A DNA stretch of 64,000 nucleotides, taken from contig NZ_KB905817.1 in assembly GCF_000381025.1 (NCBI RefSeq), positions 124,001-188,000 of the forward strand, in the 5' to 3' direction. Shown here piece by piece: positions 8,662-17,411 of this stretch (position 1 is the stretch's first letter; each line of letters begins with the position of its first letter). Source of the DNA: Streptomyces sulphureus DSM 40104. Lineage in GTDB: Bacteria > Actinomycetota > Actinomycetes > Streptomycetales > Streptomycetaceae. The notes beneath the pieces were generated by a model. It made no database searches. It saw only the letters and a list, made by a program, of their open reading frames with translations, and was not told where the DNA came from. A program made the translations under genes and the position numbers.

Positions 8662-10269
8662 TCACTCCCACTCGATGGTCCCCGGCGGCTTGCTCGTCAC
8701 GTCGAGGGCGACGCGGTTGACCTCGGCGACCTCGTTGGTGATCCGCGTGGAGATCCGTGCGAGGACCTCGTAGGGGAGCCGGGACCAGTCGGCCGTCATC
8801 GCGTCCTCGGAGGAGACCGGACGCAGCACGATCGGGTGCCCGTAGGTGCGGCCGTCGCCCTGGACGCCGACGCTGCGTACGTCCCCGAGGAGGACGACGG
8901 GGCACTGCCAGATCTCGCCGTCGAGCCCGGCCGCCGTCAGCTCGGCGCGCGCGATGGCGTCCGCCTCGCGGAGGACCGCCAGCCGCTCGGCCGTCACCTC
9001 GCCGACGATGCGGATGCCGAGCCCGGGCCCCGGGAAGGGCTGCCGCTCGACGATTGCGTCGGGGAGGCCGAGTTCGCGCCCGACGGCGCGCACCTCGTCC
9101 TTGAAGAGCTTGCGCAGCGGCTCGATCAGCTCGAACTCGAGGTCCTCGGGGAGCCCGCCGACGTTGTGGTGCGACTTGATGTTCGCGGTGCCGTTGCCGC
9201 CGCCCGACTCGACGACGTCCGGGTAGAGCGTCCCCTGCACCAGGAAGGCGACGTCCTCGCCCGCGGCCCCCGCCTCGGCGACGAGCTCCGCCTGTGCCTG
9301 CTCGAAGACGCGGATGAACTCCCGCCCGATGATCTTCCGCTTCTCCTCCGGGTCCGAGACGCCGGCGAGCGCGGTGAGGAACCGCTCCGCTGCGTCGACC
9401 ACCTTGAGCTGCACGCCGGTCGCCGCGACGAAGTCCTTCTCGACCTGCTCCGTCTCGCCCTTGCGCATCAGCCCGTGGTCGACGTACACGCAGGTGAGCT
9501 GGGAGCCGATCGCGCGCTGCACGAGGGCTGCCGCGACGGCGGAGTCAACGCCGCCGGAGAGCCCGCAGATCGCGCGCTTCGGCCCGACGCGCGCGCGGAT
9601 CTCCTCGACCTGCTCGTCGACGATCGACTCGGTCGTCCACGAGGGGGTGAGCCCGGCGCCGCGGTAGAGGAAGTGCTCCAACTCCTGCTGCCCGAAGGTG
9701 GTGTGCATCACCTCGGGGTGGTGCTGGACGCCGTAGAGCTTCCGTTCGTCGTTCTCGAAGGCGGCGACGGGGACGAGGTCCGTCGAGGCGGTGACGGTGA
9801 AGCCGGCGGGGGCCGCGGAGCAGGCGTCGCCGTGCGACATCCAGACCTGCTGCCCGGACGGGGTGCCCTCGAAGAGCGTGGAGTCCGGCTTGGAGACGGC
9901 GAGTTCGGTGCGTCCGTACTCGCGGCTGCCGGTGTTGTCGACAGTGCCGCCGAGCGTCTGCGCCATGACCTGGAAGCCGTAGCAGATGCCGAGGACGGGG
10001 ACGCCGGCCTCGAAGACCTCGCGGTCCATCGACGGGGCGTCCTCGGCGTAGACGGAGGACGGGCCGCCGGAGAGGATGATCGCCTTGGGGTTCCGCGCGA
10101 GCATCTCGGCGGCGCTCATCGTGTGCGGAACGATCTCGCTGTACACCCGCGCCTCGCGCACCCGCCGCGCGATCAACTGGGCGTACTGCGCGCCGAAGTC
10201 GACGACGAGGACGACCTCGGGCGCCTCCTCGGCGGGGCCGTTCTCGGTGGACGGGTCACTGCGGCGCAT
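8662..10269 (-). CDS. guaA: GMP synthase (glutamine-hydrolysing)
   Basis: A protein of 535 residues that converts XMP, ATP and glutamine to GMP, the last step of guanine nucleotide synthesis. The N-terminal class I amidotransferase has VVDFGAQYAQLIARRVRE, the nucleophile in GICYGFQ, and the HHPE triad segment. The ATP-pyrophosphatase domain has the SGGVDS loop (GLSGGVDSAVAAAL) and YVDHGLMR. The C-terminal dimerisation domain has QPFPGPGLGIRI and ends in KPPGTIEWE, the expected conserved terminus. The ATG at 10269 follows AAGGAGG with ideal spacing; an in-frame upstream ATG at 10314 is rejected. guaB and guaB3 lie 17 kb away in the same window. Confidence 0.97.
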   Translation of the reverse strand: MRRSDPSTENGPAEEAPEVVLVVDFGAQYAQLIARRVREARVYSEIVPHTMSAAEMLARNPKAIILSGGPSSVYAEDAPSMDREVFEAGVPVLGICYGFQVMAQTLGGTVDNTGSREYGRTELAVSKPDSTLFEGTPSGQQVWMSHGDACSAAPAGFTVTASTDLVPVAAFENDERKLYGVQHHPEVMHTTFGQQELEHFLYRGAGLTPSWTTESIVDEQVEEIRARVGPKRAICGLSGGVDSAVAAALVQRAIGSQLTCVYVDHGLMRKGETEQVEKDFVAATGVQLKVVDAAERFLTALAGVSDPEEKRKIIGREFIRVFEQAQAELVAEAGAAGEDVAFLVQGTLYPDVVESGGGNGTANIKSHHNVGGLPEDLEFELIEPLRKLFKDEVRAVGRELGLPDAIVERQPFPGPGLGIRIVGEVTAERLAVLREADAIARAELTAAGLDGEIWQCPVVLLGDVRSVGVQGDGRTYGHPIVLRPVSSEDAMTADWSRLPYEVLARISTRITNEVAEVNRVALDVTSKPPGTIEWE

Positions 10270-10473
10270 CGCGCCTCCTTCGGGGGCGTGGGTTTCTCGA
10301 CGGGAAGGCGCCACGAAGCTGCCTCTCGGCGGATGAGACGGGGTGTACCCACGAGTCTAACCGGGCGCTGCACGTGCCTGTTCCGGCCTGCGGAAGCGCG
10401 CATCCGGGATGCGCTCCGGAGCCTCCCGTGCACGCACCGGAGCGCCCCGGGCCGCCGCCGGCTGGGCCCCTGC

Positions 10474-10502
10474 TTGGAGGGTATCGGGTACGGGGGCATA
10501 CT
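10474..10502 (+). promoter_or_regulatory. Promoter of the chorismate mutase leader
   Basis: TTGGAG (10474-10479), a 17-base spacer and CATACT (10497-10502), a good HrdB-type promoter. The expected start site is 10509-10510, at the GTG of the leader peptide, so the transcript should be leaderless. Confidence 0.65.
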
Positions 10503-10509
10503 GGTCCGC

Positions 10510-10590
10510 GTGTTCACGCGAGCGACCTTCTGGTTTACCTATGGCACCGGCCGGGCCGGCTGCCATGGGAGCCGCGGTCGTCTCCGCTGA
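10510..10590 (+). CDS. Aromatic-rich leader peptide of the chorismate mutase gene
   Basis: A 26-codon open frame starting GTG, encoding VFTRATFWFTYG and then a Gly/Arg-rich tail to a TGA at 10588. Phe, Phe, Trp, Phe and Tyr fall within its first 11 codons, an extreme concentration for Streptomyces DNA. It lies between a good promoter and a strong terminator-like hairpin ahead of an aromatic amino acid gene. It is therefore read as an attenuation leader whose ribosome stalls when Phe/Tyr/Trp charging is low. The peptide itself probably has no other function. Confidence 0.7.
   Translation: MFTRATFWFTYGTGRAGCHGSRGRLR
10541..10566 (+). promoter_or_regulatory. Leader hairpin overlapping the Tyr codon (attenuator pause/anti-terminator arm)
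   Basis: ATGGCA (10541-10546) pairs with TGCCAT (10561-10566), with CCGG/CCGG pairing inside. A ribosome stalled on the aromatic codons at 10528-10542 would mask the left arm. The GGCACC at 10543-10548 could alternatively pair with GGTGCC at 10612-10617 in the left arm of the terminator. Confidence 0.5.
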
Positions 10591-10609
10591 ACGACCACCG
10601 CAGACCTCC

Positions 10610-10645
10610 CAGGTGCCCCGGGCCGATCGACGCCCGGGGCACCTG
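10610..10645 (+). terminator. Attenuator terminator hairpin before chorismate mutase
   Basis: A perfect 14-bp inverted repeat (10610-10623 and 10632-10645) with an 8-base loop, 90 bases ahead of the coding start. It is inside the leader, not after a gene, so it fits an attenuator. Confidence 0.65.
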
Positions 10646-10734
10646 CCGTCTCCGCTCCAGGCTCCGACCGGTCCGCCGGCTCCTCGACGGGCGTCCAAGC
10701 CCGGGGGTCGACCGACATCAGCAGGGAGCTGACC

Positions 10735-11052
10735 ATGAGCACCACCACGCGGACCCGCACCACCGACGACGCCGGCGAGAACGGGCCCACCACGGCACAG
10801 CCCGCACCCGGCACCCCGGGGGTGGCGGCGGGCCGGGCCGAGATCGACGCGCTCGACGAACGCATCGTCGCCCTCGTCCGGGAGCGCATCGAGGTCTCCG
10901 TACGGGTCCAGCAGGAGAAGATCGCCGCCGGCGGCGGACGCGTCGACCTCGCCCGCGAGATGCAGGTCCTCGACCGCTACCGCGGCCACCTCGGCAGGCC
11001 CGGCACCGAGCTCGGCATGGTCCTGCTGAGGCTCTCGCGGGGGCGGGACTGA
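10735..11052 (+). CDS. Chorismate mutase (AroQ type)
   Basis: A protein of 105 residues. After about 30 disordered residues it has the AroQ-fold helices: GRAEIDALDERIVALVRERIEVSVRVQQEKIAAGG, then DLAREMQVLDRYRGHLGRPGTELGMVLLRLSRG. The EIDALDxxIVxLVxxRxxxSxxVxxxK pattern carries the Arg and Lys that bind chorismate. It converts chorismate to prephenate, the branch point to Phe and Tyr. ATG 10735 follows GGGAGCTG at about 6 bases. It is monocistronic. The upstream aromatic leader peptide and hairpins indicate regulation by aromatic aminoacyl-tRNA supply. Confidence 0.9.
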   Translation: MSTTTRTRTTDDAGENGPTTAQPAPGTPGVAAGRAEIDALDERIVALVRERIEVSVRVQQEKIAAGGGRVDLAREMQVLDRYRGHLGRPGTELGMVLLRLSRGRD

Positions 11053-11613
11053 GCGCCCCTCTCCTCACCCGTACGGAGCGTGACCGCCCGGACGCGGCTT
11101 CGTTGGTCCCGGTGTCCCTGAAGCCAACCGGGCGCCCGGCGGCGAGGGGGCGGCGTCATCGGAGCGATGAGACGTCCGGGCCTTCGCGGCGCAGTTGCCC
11201 CGCGCGAGGCGGAGCGGCGTCGTGGGACCTCGCTCCGATGCGAGTGACCGGGCAGCAGGGGACAGCAGACCGGTCACGAAAGCGGCCGGTCACGGGGACG
11301 CCCGGGACCGGCCGCTCCGCGGACACGCCACGTACGCGGAGCCGATCCGCCGACGCCAACTCCCCCGCCACGTCGGGAGATTGCACCTGGACGGCCGTCC
11401 GCGCCGCGGTCGGTCGCAGAGGTTGCGCGGCACCGGCCGATCGAGCACGATGCACCACAGAACGGCACGGCTCGACTTCGCGCAGTGCAGCCGGCACCGC
11501 CCCAGCACATCCCCCGGTGTACCGAGGGGCCGTGCCGGCCGCTGCGAAACCGCGGCGCACCCCCCGGCGCCGCAGCTCGGCATCCGCGCTGCCCTGACGC
11601 GGGTGCTGACGGT
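11053..11613. other. Intergenic stretch without a gene
   Basis: About 560 bases between chorismate mutase and the shared terminator. No frame has plausible protein content. A perfect 11-bp inverted repeat (11281-11291 with 11306-11316) lies inside and could be the chorismate mutase terminator, although it is 230 bases past the stop. Nothing else is recognised. Confidence 0.5.
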
Positions 11614-11660
11614 GAAGGGCCCCGCATCGGCCGCCACTTCGGCGCCGTGCGGGGCCCTTC
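11614..11660 (-). terminator. Terminator of the GMC oxidoreductase gene
   Basis: A perfect 13-bp inverted repeat (11614-11626 and 11648-11660), about 50 bases after the stop of the minus-strand oxidoreductase gene. Confidence 0.7.
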
Positions 11661-11710
11661 ATCGTCGGTCGCGACGCAACTCCCGCCCGCCGGCGTGGTG
11701 TTCGCCCACC

Positions 11711-13606
11711 TCACTCGGCGGGCGACGGCTCCTCGGCCCCCGGCCGCATCCGCGGCTGCGGCAGCGGCACGGGCGCCCCGATCCGCAGCGCACCGAACGC
11801 GCCCTCGGGGACGGCGGGTCGGCGCGGCGCCACCGGCTCCAGCCGCCGGTACTCCTCGCTCTGCGCGGGGCGCGGGTCGGCCTCGCCCTTGTTGGGCCAG
11901 AGCGACATCGCGCGCTCGGCCTGCGCCGTAATCGTCAGCGAGGGGTTGACTCCGAGGTTCGCCGAAACGGAGGAGCCGTCGACGACGGAGATACCGGGGT
12001 GGCCCCACACCCGGTGGTACGGGTCGAGGACACCGCGCTCCACGCTCTCGCCGATCGGGCAGCCACCGAGGAAGTGCGCCGTGAGCGGCGTGTTCATCAA
12101 CTCGCCGATGTTGGTCCCGGGGAAGCCCCCGATCTCGTCGGCGATCTTGCTGGCGGCCTCGGCGCTCTCCGGGATGTGGACCGGGTTCGGCGCGCCGTGC
12201 CCCTGCCGCGCGGTGAGCAGCCCCTTGCCGGGGCGCTTGCTCCGCCGGTAGGTGGTCAGGGAGTTGTCGACCGTCTGCATGACGAGCCCGATGATGGTGC
12301 GCTCCGACCACTTCCGCGCGGAGAGCGAGAAGAAGAACCGCACCGGATGGCGCAGGCATGTCCCCACGTGCGCAAGGGGCTTGGGGAGCCGCGTGTTCTG
12401 TCGCACCTGGAGGGTGGTGAGCGCGCTCATCGAGTTCGACCCCTTGCCGTAGCGGACGGGCTCGATGTGGGTGCTCTCGTTGGGGTGGACGGACGAGGTG
12501 ATGGCGACGCCCTTGGTGAAGTCCGGCTCCGCGTCCTTGCCCCACTTGGCGCGGTAGCGGTACGGCAGGGTCTGGGAGCCGACGAGCGCCTCGGAGTTGG
12601 TCCGGGTCAGCTCGCCGAGCCGGCCCGAGAGGCGGGGCAGGGTGCCGGTGTCGCGCATCCGGTGCAACAGCGTCTGCGTGCCGTAGGTGCCCGCGGCGAG
12701 GACGACCCACCGGGCGCGGAGGACCCGGGCGCGGGCGCGCCGTTTGTCGGTCGGGCGCACGGCGATCTCCCAGCCGTGCTCGGGGCTCTCGGGCCCGTGT
12801 GCGGGCGGGGCGCCCGCACCCTTGCGCGGACCCGGCGCCTCGCGGACCGACACCACGGTGGTGAGCGGGTGGACGACGGCGCCGGCCCGCTGTGCGAGGT
12901 AGAGGTAGTTCTCGTTGAGGGTGTTCTTCGCGCCCCTGCGGCACCCGGTCATGCACTCGCCGCACTCGGTGCACGCGTTGCGTGCGGGACCCGCGCCGCC
13001 GAAGTACGGGTCGGGCACCTCGGCCCCGGGGTCGGCGCGGACGCCGTCCCGCTTCGACTCGTCCGCGGCGTCCTCCCCGTCGCCGAAGAAGACGCCGACG
13101 GGCGCCATGTGGAAGGTGTCCCCGTACCCCAACTCGTCGGCCGCCGCCTTGAGGTGGACGTCCGAGGGGGTCATCGTCGGGTTGAGCCGGGCGCCGAGCA
13201 TGCGGCGCGCCTGGTCGTAGAAGGGGCTCAACTCCGCCTGCCAGTCGGTGATGTGGCCCCACTGCTGGTCCTCGAAGAACGCCTTCGGCGGTACGTAGAG
13301 GGTGTTGGCGTAGTTGAGCGAGCCGCCGCCCACCCCCGCGCCCGCCAGGATCATGACATTGCTGAGCAGGTGGATGCGCTGGATGCCGTAGAGGCCGAGC
13401 GCCGGCGCCCAGAGGAACTTCTTCAGGTCCCACGAGTTCTTCGGCAGCGTCTCGCGGGTGAAACGCCGGCCCGCCTCCAGGACGCCCACCCGGTACCCCT
13501 TCTCGGAGAGCCGCAGGGCGGAGACGGAGCCGCCGAACCCTGAACCGACCACGACCACGTCGTAGTCGAACTGCTCTTCCTCGGCGCTCGGTGACTTCTC
13601 GGACAC
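11711..13606 (-). CDS. GMC-family FAD oxidoreductase (cholesterol-oxidase-like) with a four-cysteine motif
   Basis: A protein of 631 residues. The N-terminal FAD dinucleotide fold is FDYDVVVVGSGFGGSVSALRL and the C-terminal FAD/active-site segment is ISVVDGSSVSANLGVNPSLTI. Both place it with GMC oxidoreductases close to bacterial cholesterol oxidases. Around residues 205-220 it has CTECGECMTGC (C-x2-C-x2-C-x3-C), a ferredoxin-like spacing known in a subgroup of these proteins, so an Fe-S cluster is possible. It probably oxidises an alcohol; the substrate is unknown. The GTG at 13606 follows GGAGG by 5 bases and is preferred to the open frame reaching 13702. It lies 114 bases downstream of the aldehyde dehydrogenase gene and could be co-transcribed, giving an alcohol-to-acid pair. 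Confidence 0.85.
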   Translation of the reverse strand: MSEKSPSAEEEQFDYDVVVVGSGFGGSVSALRLSEKGYRVGVLEAGRRFTRETLPKNSWDLKKFLWAPALGLYGIQRIHLLSNVMILAGAGVGGGSLNYANTLYVPPKAFFEDQQWGHITDWQAELSPFYDQARRMLGARLNPTMTPSDVHLKAAADELGYGDTFHMAPVGVFFGDGEDAADESKRDGVRADPGAEVPDPYFGGAGPARNACTECGECMTGCRRGAKNTLNENYLYLAQRAGAVVHPLTTVVSVREAPGPRKGAGAPPAHGPESPEHGWEIAVRPTDKRRARARVLRARWVVLAAGTYGTQTLLHRMRDTGTLPRLSGRLGELTRTNSEALVGSQTLPYRYRAKWGKDAEPDFTKGVAITSSVHPNESTHIEPVRYGKGSNSMSALTTLQVRQNTRLPKPLAHVGTCLRHPVRFFFSLSARKWSERTIIGLVMQTVDNSLTTYRRSKRPGKGLLTARQGHGAPNPVHIPESAEAASKIADEIGGFPGTNIGELMNTPLTAHFLGGCPIGESVERGVLDPYHRVWGHPGISVVDGSSVSANLGVNPSLTITAQAERAMSLWPNKGEADPRPAQSEEYRRLEPVAPRRPAVPEGAFGALRIGAPVPLPQPRMRPGAEEPSPAE

Positions 13607-13720
13607 GGGACCTCCGATGACGTGCGGCTCGGTCGTGACGGTGCGGCTCTGGTCGTGCGCGCTCGCGCGGGGGCGTCGGGCACCGGGACCGCCTCCCCGC
13701 ACGGGCGGCCCCGGGAGTGC

Positions 13721-15370
13721 TCAGCGGAAGCGGAGCGCCTTCAGTGCCCGCAGGGAACGGGACATGAAGGCGGCGTACTGCGCGTCGTCCATCCCGAACG
13801 AGGGGGCCATGGGCAGCACCCGCTGGTGCGCCACGGTCTGCGGTTCGGTGTACTTCATCAGTCCGTCGACGCCGTGCCTGCGGCCGAGCCCCGAGTCGCC
13901 CATGCCGCCCATCGGCGCCTGCGCACTGCCGTACGCCGCCGCGTATCCCTCGTTGACGTTGACGGTGCCGGCGTGCAGGCGGGCCGCGACGTCGCGCGCG
14001 CGGCGTCCGGCGCTCGACCAGACACTCGCATTGAGGCCGTACGGCGTCGAGTTGGCCGCCTCGATCGCCTCCTCCTCGTCGGAGAAGCGGTAGACCGAGA
14101 CGACGGGCCCGAACGTCTCCTCGCAGCAGAGCGACATCGCCGGCTCGACGCCGCCGAGGACGGTCGGCTCGTAGAAGAGCGGGCCGATGTCCGGGCGGGC
14201 GCGACCCCCGGCGAGCACTTCGGCGCCCTTCTCGACCGCCTCGTCGACGTGCCGCTCCACCGTCGCCAACTGCCGCTCGCCGGCGAGCGATCCCATCTCG
14301 GCGCCGTAGGCGAGCGCGCTGCCGAGGCGCATCGCGCGGACGCGCGGGAGGAACCGCTCCAGGAAGGCGTCGGCCACCTTCTCGTGGACGTAGAGGCGCT
14401 CGATGGAGATGCAGAGCTGGCCGGCGGAGGAGAACGCGCCGCGTACGGCGCCGGCGGCCGCCTTGTCGAGGTCGGCGTCCTCCAGGACCAGCATCGCGTT
14501 CTTGCCGCCCAACTCCAGCGAGGAGCCGACGAGTCGGGCCGCCGCCCGCTGGGCCACGCCGCGGCCCGTCGCCGTCGAGCCCGTGAACGAGACGAAGTCC
14601 CCGCGGTCGACGACCTCGGGACCTACGACGGACCCCTCGCCGAGCACCACCTGCCACACGGCCTCGGGCAGCCCCGCCTCGATCAGCAGCCGGCGCGCCC
14701 AGAGCGCGGTGAGCGCCGTCTCCGTGTCGGGCTTCATCACCACCGCGTTGCCCGCGACGAAGGCCGGCAGCGCGTCGCCGACCGAGAGCTCGAACGGGTA
14801 GTTCCACGGCGCGATCTGCCCGACGACACCGCGCGGGTGCCGCACCTCGGTGACCTTGGTGAGTACGGGTATGGCGCCCGTGTGCCGCTTGGGGCGCAGC
14901 AGCCCCGGCGCCTTGCGCCCGTAGTACCGCGCCGCTATGGCGACCGCCTGCACCTCCTCGTGCGCGTGCAGCCTCGCCTTGCCCGTCTCCAGTTGGACGA
15001 GGTCGAGCACCTCCTCCTGCCTGCGGAGGACGAGGTCGTGGAAGCGCAGCAGGATCTCGGCCCGCCGCCGGACCGGCACCTGCGCCCACGCCCGCTGCGC
15101 GGTACGGGCGCGCTCGAAGGCCGCTGCGACGTCTTCGGCGGCCGACTCCGGTGTGGAGGCGGGGAGTTCGGCGAGTACCTCCCCCGTGGACGGGGTGTGG
15201 TCGACCGCGGTGCCGCTCGCCACCACGCCCTCGGTGAGGCGGCGTACCAGTTCCGGGGTGACCACGTCCGCGGCCGTCCTGACACCGGCCGGAGCGTCCG
15301 CGACCGGGTTTCCCTCCCGGGCCGAGGTGCGGGTCCCGGTGGCCGTTGTGCTCTCCTGCGAGTCCGTCAT
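13721..15370 (-). CDS. Succinic semialdehyde dehydrogenase-type NAD(P)+ aldehyde dehydrogenase
   Basis: A protein of 549 residues of the aldehyde dehydrogenase superfamily. It has the proton-acceptor segment SLELGGKNAMLV and the catalytic cysteine in SSAGQLCISIERLYV. The WNYPFELSVGDALPAF and FTGSTATGRGVAQ segments bind cofactor. It is closest in pattern to actinobacterial GabD2-type succinic semialdehyde dehydrogenases, which oxidise succinic semialdehyde to succinate. Length is slightly above the usual 520-540 because of a roughly 30-residue N-terminal extension. Start ATG 15370. The GMC oxidoreductase follows, so its in vivo aldehyde might come from that enzyme (inference). Confidence 0.85.
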   Translation of the reverse strand: MTDSQESTTATGTRTSAREGNPVADAPAGVRTAADVVTPELVRRLTEGVVASGTAVDHTPSTGEVLAELPASTPESAAEDVAAAFERARTAQRAWAQVPVRRRAEILLRFHDLVLRRQEEVLDLVQLETGKARLHAHEEVQAVAIAARYYGRKAPGLLRPKRHTGAIPVLTKVTEVRHPRGVVGQIAPWNYPFELSVGDALPAFVAGNAVVMKPDTETALTALWARRLLIEAGLPEAVWQVVLGEGSVVGPEVVDRGDFVSFTGSTATGRGVAQRAAARLVGSSLELGGKNAMLVLEDADLDKAAAGAVRGAFSSAGQLCISIERLYVHEKVADAFLERFLPRVRAMRLGSALAYGAEMGSLAGERQLATVERHVDEAVEKGAEVLAGGRARPDIGPLFYEPTVLGGVEPAMSLCCEETFGPVVSVYRFSDEEEAIEAANSTPYGLNASVWSSAGRRARDVAARLHAGTVNVNEGYAAAYGSAQAPMGGMGDSGLGRRHGVDGLMKYTEPQTVAHQRVLPMAPSFGMDDAQYAAFMSRSLRALKALRFR

Positions 15371-15511
15371 GGGGGGAGAGTACGGCGCCGCGGCGACGCT
15401 CGTATACCCAGCGGTAACCGCTTTTCACGGAATCTGCCAGCAATCGGTGGCACAACTACGGGTGCCGGCCCGCTCGCGGAGGGTGCGCAGCCCCGACAGG
15501 CCCGCGCGCGG

Positions 15512-17113
15512 CTACGGTTCGTGGATCTCCAAGGACTCCACGGCCTGCGCATAGACGTCGAGCCCCTCCTCCATCGCGCTGCCCTTCTGCGGCATGTCGA
15601 CCTTCAGCCGCCAGGCCACGCCGTCCTCGTTGACGTAGAAGAGTTCCTGGGCCCGCCGCTCCGTCAGCGCCTCGGGGGTCTCCTCCTCGGCCGTCGCGTC
15701 GGTGTAGCGGGTGGTGACCGAGGCGGCCTCCCGGTCCTGGTGCTCCGTCTCGCTCACCGCGCTGCGGACGTCCTCCTTCGTCGTGGTGTAGTCGTCGGGA
15801 TCGCCGTCGTCGTACCGCGACTTGAACGCGTTGGCCTCGGCGAGCGCGTCCTCCTCGACGTTCTTGGTGTAGCGGGAGAGGTAGATCTCGATGAGACCGC
15901 CGGGCTCCGTGTACGTGACCGAGTTCTCGCCCGCACTGCGCTCGTAGCCGTCCGGGACCGCGAGGGTGGCGCGCACGCGCTCGTCCTCCTCCCGCGTCGA
16001 CCAGCCGCTGGGCGCCCTGTCCACCGCGAGGAAGACGACGAGCGCCGCCACGGCGGCGAGCGCCGCGACCGCGCCGCCCGTGCCCCACTGCCACCTGCGG
16101 CTGCTGCGCACCTTCCCCGGGTACGCGCGCAGCGCCCTGGTGAACGCGGCGGTCCGCGGCTCCGTCGTCTGCTGCGGGAGCTGGGGCGTCGGGCGGGCGA
16201 CGTCGTCGAGGGTCTGGCGCACCTCGGCTGCGCCCGGGCGCATCGCCGGCTCCTTCTGGAGGAGGTTGACGACGAGCATCCCCAACGCGCCCGAGACGGC
16301 GGCTGCTTGGGCCGGGCGCTGCGGTTCGGCGGAGAGGACGGCCTGGAGCGTCGCCGGGGTGTTGGCCCGGCGGAACGGCGAGACGCCCTCGGTCGCGGCG
16401 TAGAGGACGACGCCGAGCGACCAGAGGTCGGACCCGGGCCCCGGCCGCTGGCCGAGCACGCGCTCCGGCGCGATGTACTCGGGCGAGCCGACGAACGCGC
16501 CCGTCTCGGTGAGCCGTTGCTCCCCCTCGACCTGCGCGATGCCGAAGTCGGTGAGCACCACCCGCTGGTGGTCGCCGAGGAGGACGTTGTCCGGCTTCAC
16601 GTCGCGGTGGAGGATGCCCTTGGCGTGCGCCGCGTCGAGCGCGCCTGCCACGGCGCCGCCGATGCGGGCCGCCTCGCGCGCGTCGAGCGTCCCCTCCTGG
16701 AGCACGTCGGCGAGGGAGTGCCCGCGGACCAACTCCATCACGATCCACGGCCGTTCCTCCTCCACCACCACGTCGTGGATGGTGACGACCGAGGGGTGGT
16801 CGATCCGCGCCGCCGCGCGCGCCTCACGGCGCATGCGCTGGTACATCGTCTCGCGCTCGCGGTGCGAGAGGTGCTCGGGGACGCGCGGTTCCTTGACGGC
16901 CACCTCGCGGTCGACGACCTCGTCGTGCGCCCGCCAGACCGTGCCCATACCACCGTGGCCCAGCCTCGCGAGAAGCCGGTACCTGCCGCCGACGAGGCTG
17001 CCCACGTCCGACTGCGCCCCTCCCTCAGAGCGCGGTGCCGGCACCTCCGCGGCTCCGGGCGGCTGGAGCCCGTAGCTCGTCGGCTCACCCGAGCGCTCCC
17101 CCTCGTGCGTCAT
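15512..17113 (-). CDS. Receptor Ser/Thr protein kinase (active-site intact)
   Basis: A protein of 533 residues with an N-terminal kinase domain (about 45-305): glycine loop LGHGGMGTVW, VAVKE lysine, catalytic loop HRDVKPDNVLL, DFGIA and SPEYIAPE, all intact. A Pro/Gln-rich juxtamembrane linker leads to one membrane helix (about 352-372), then a roughly 160-residue extracellular domain (VPDGYERSAGENSVTYTEPGG and on) resembling that of the next two kinases. It is the last of a three-gene minus-strand cluster. In S. coelicolor kinases at this locus (pkaD/H/I/J, SCO4775-4779 region) have been linked to spore-wall synthesis. That role is carried over by synteny, not shown here. Confidence 0.92.
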   Translation of the reverse strand: MTHEGERSGEPTSYGLQPPGAAEVPAPRSEGGAQSDVGSLVGGRYRLLARLGHGGMGTVWRAHDEVVDREVAVKEPRVPEHLSHRERETMYQRMRREARAAARIDHPSVVTIHDVVVEEERPWIVMELVRGHSLADVLQEGTLDAREAARIGGAVAGALDAAHAKGILHRDVKPDNVLLGDHQRVVLTDFGIAQVEGEQRLTETGAFVGSPEYIAPERVLGQRPGPGSDLWSLGVVLYAATEGVSPFRRANTPATLQAVLSAEPQRPAQAAAVSGALGMLVVNLLQKEPAMRPGAAEVRQTLDDVARPTPQLPQQTTEPRTAAFTRALRAYPGKVRSSRRWQWGTGGAVAALAAVAALVVFLAVDRAPSGWSTREEDERVRATLAVPDGYERSAGENSVTYTEPGGLIEIYLSRYTKNVEEDALAEANAFKSRYDDGDPDDYTTTKEDVRSAVSETEHQDREAASVTTRYTDATAEEETPEALTERRAQELFYVNEDGVAWRLKVDMPQKGSAMEEGLDVYAQAVESLEIHEP

Positions 17114-17411
17114 GCCTCACTCCTCGCGTGGGGCGCGTGCCCTCGTCGCTGCTGCATCCGCGGCACGGCGGCACGCTCGCCCCCGTGGCCGTACGCACTG
17201 TACTGGGTGCGGAGCCAAGTGGCGTGCGGGAAAGAGGAGTTACGGCGGGTCCCTCCGCCTCGGTCGAGGGACTGCGTTCGACATGTCCGCGTCGACATCC
17301 CTCTTGAGATGCGTGACACGTGTCCTGGCCGGACCGGCAGCGTCGTCATCAGCCCTGGAGGGCTCGCACAACGGACGCTGGCCGGAGCCTCCCCCCGAGC
17401 GGACCGCCCCG

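Noticed and set aside
8338..10590. Long plus-strand frame across guaA
   Set aside because: Antisense shadow of guaA; only its last 26 codons, the aromatic leader peptide with its own promoter, were kept.
11274..15455. Minus-strand frame of nearly 1400 codons across the GMC and aldehyde dehydrogenase genes
   Set aside because: Out-of-frame shadow of two real genes; Arg/Gly-rich with no domains.
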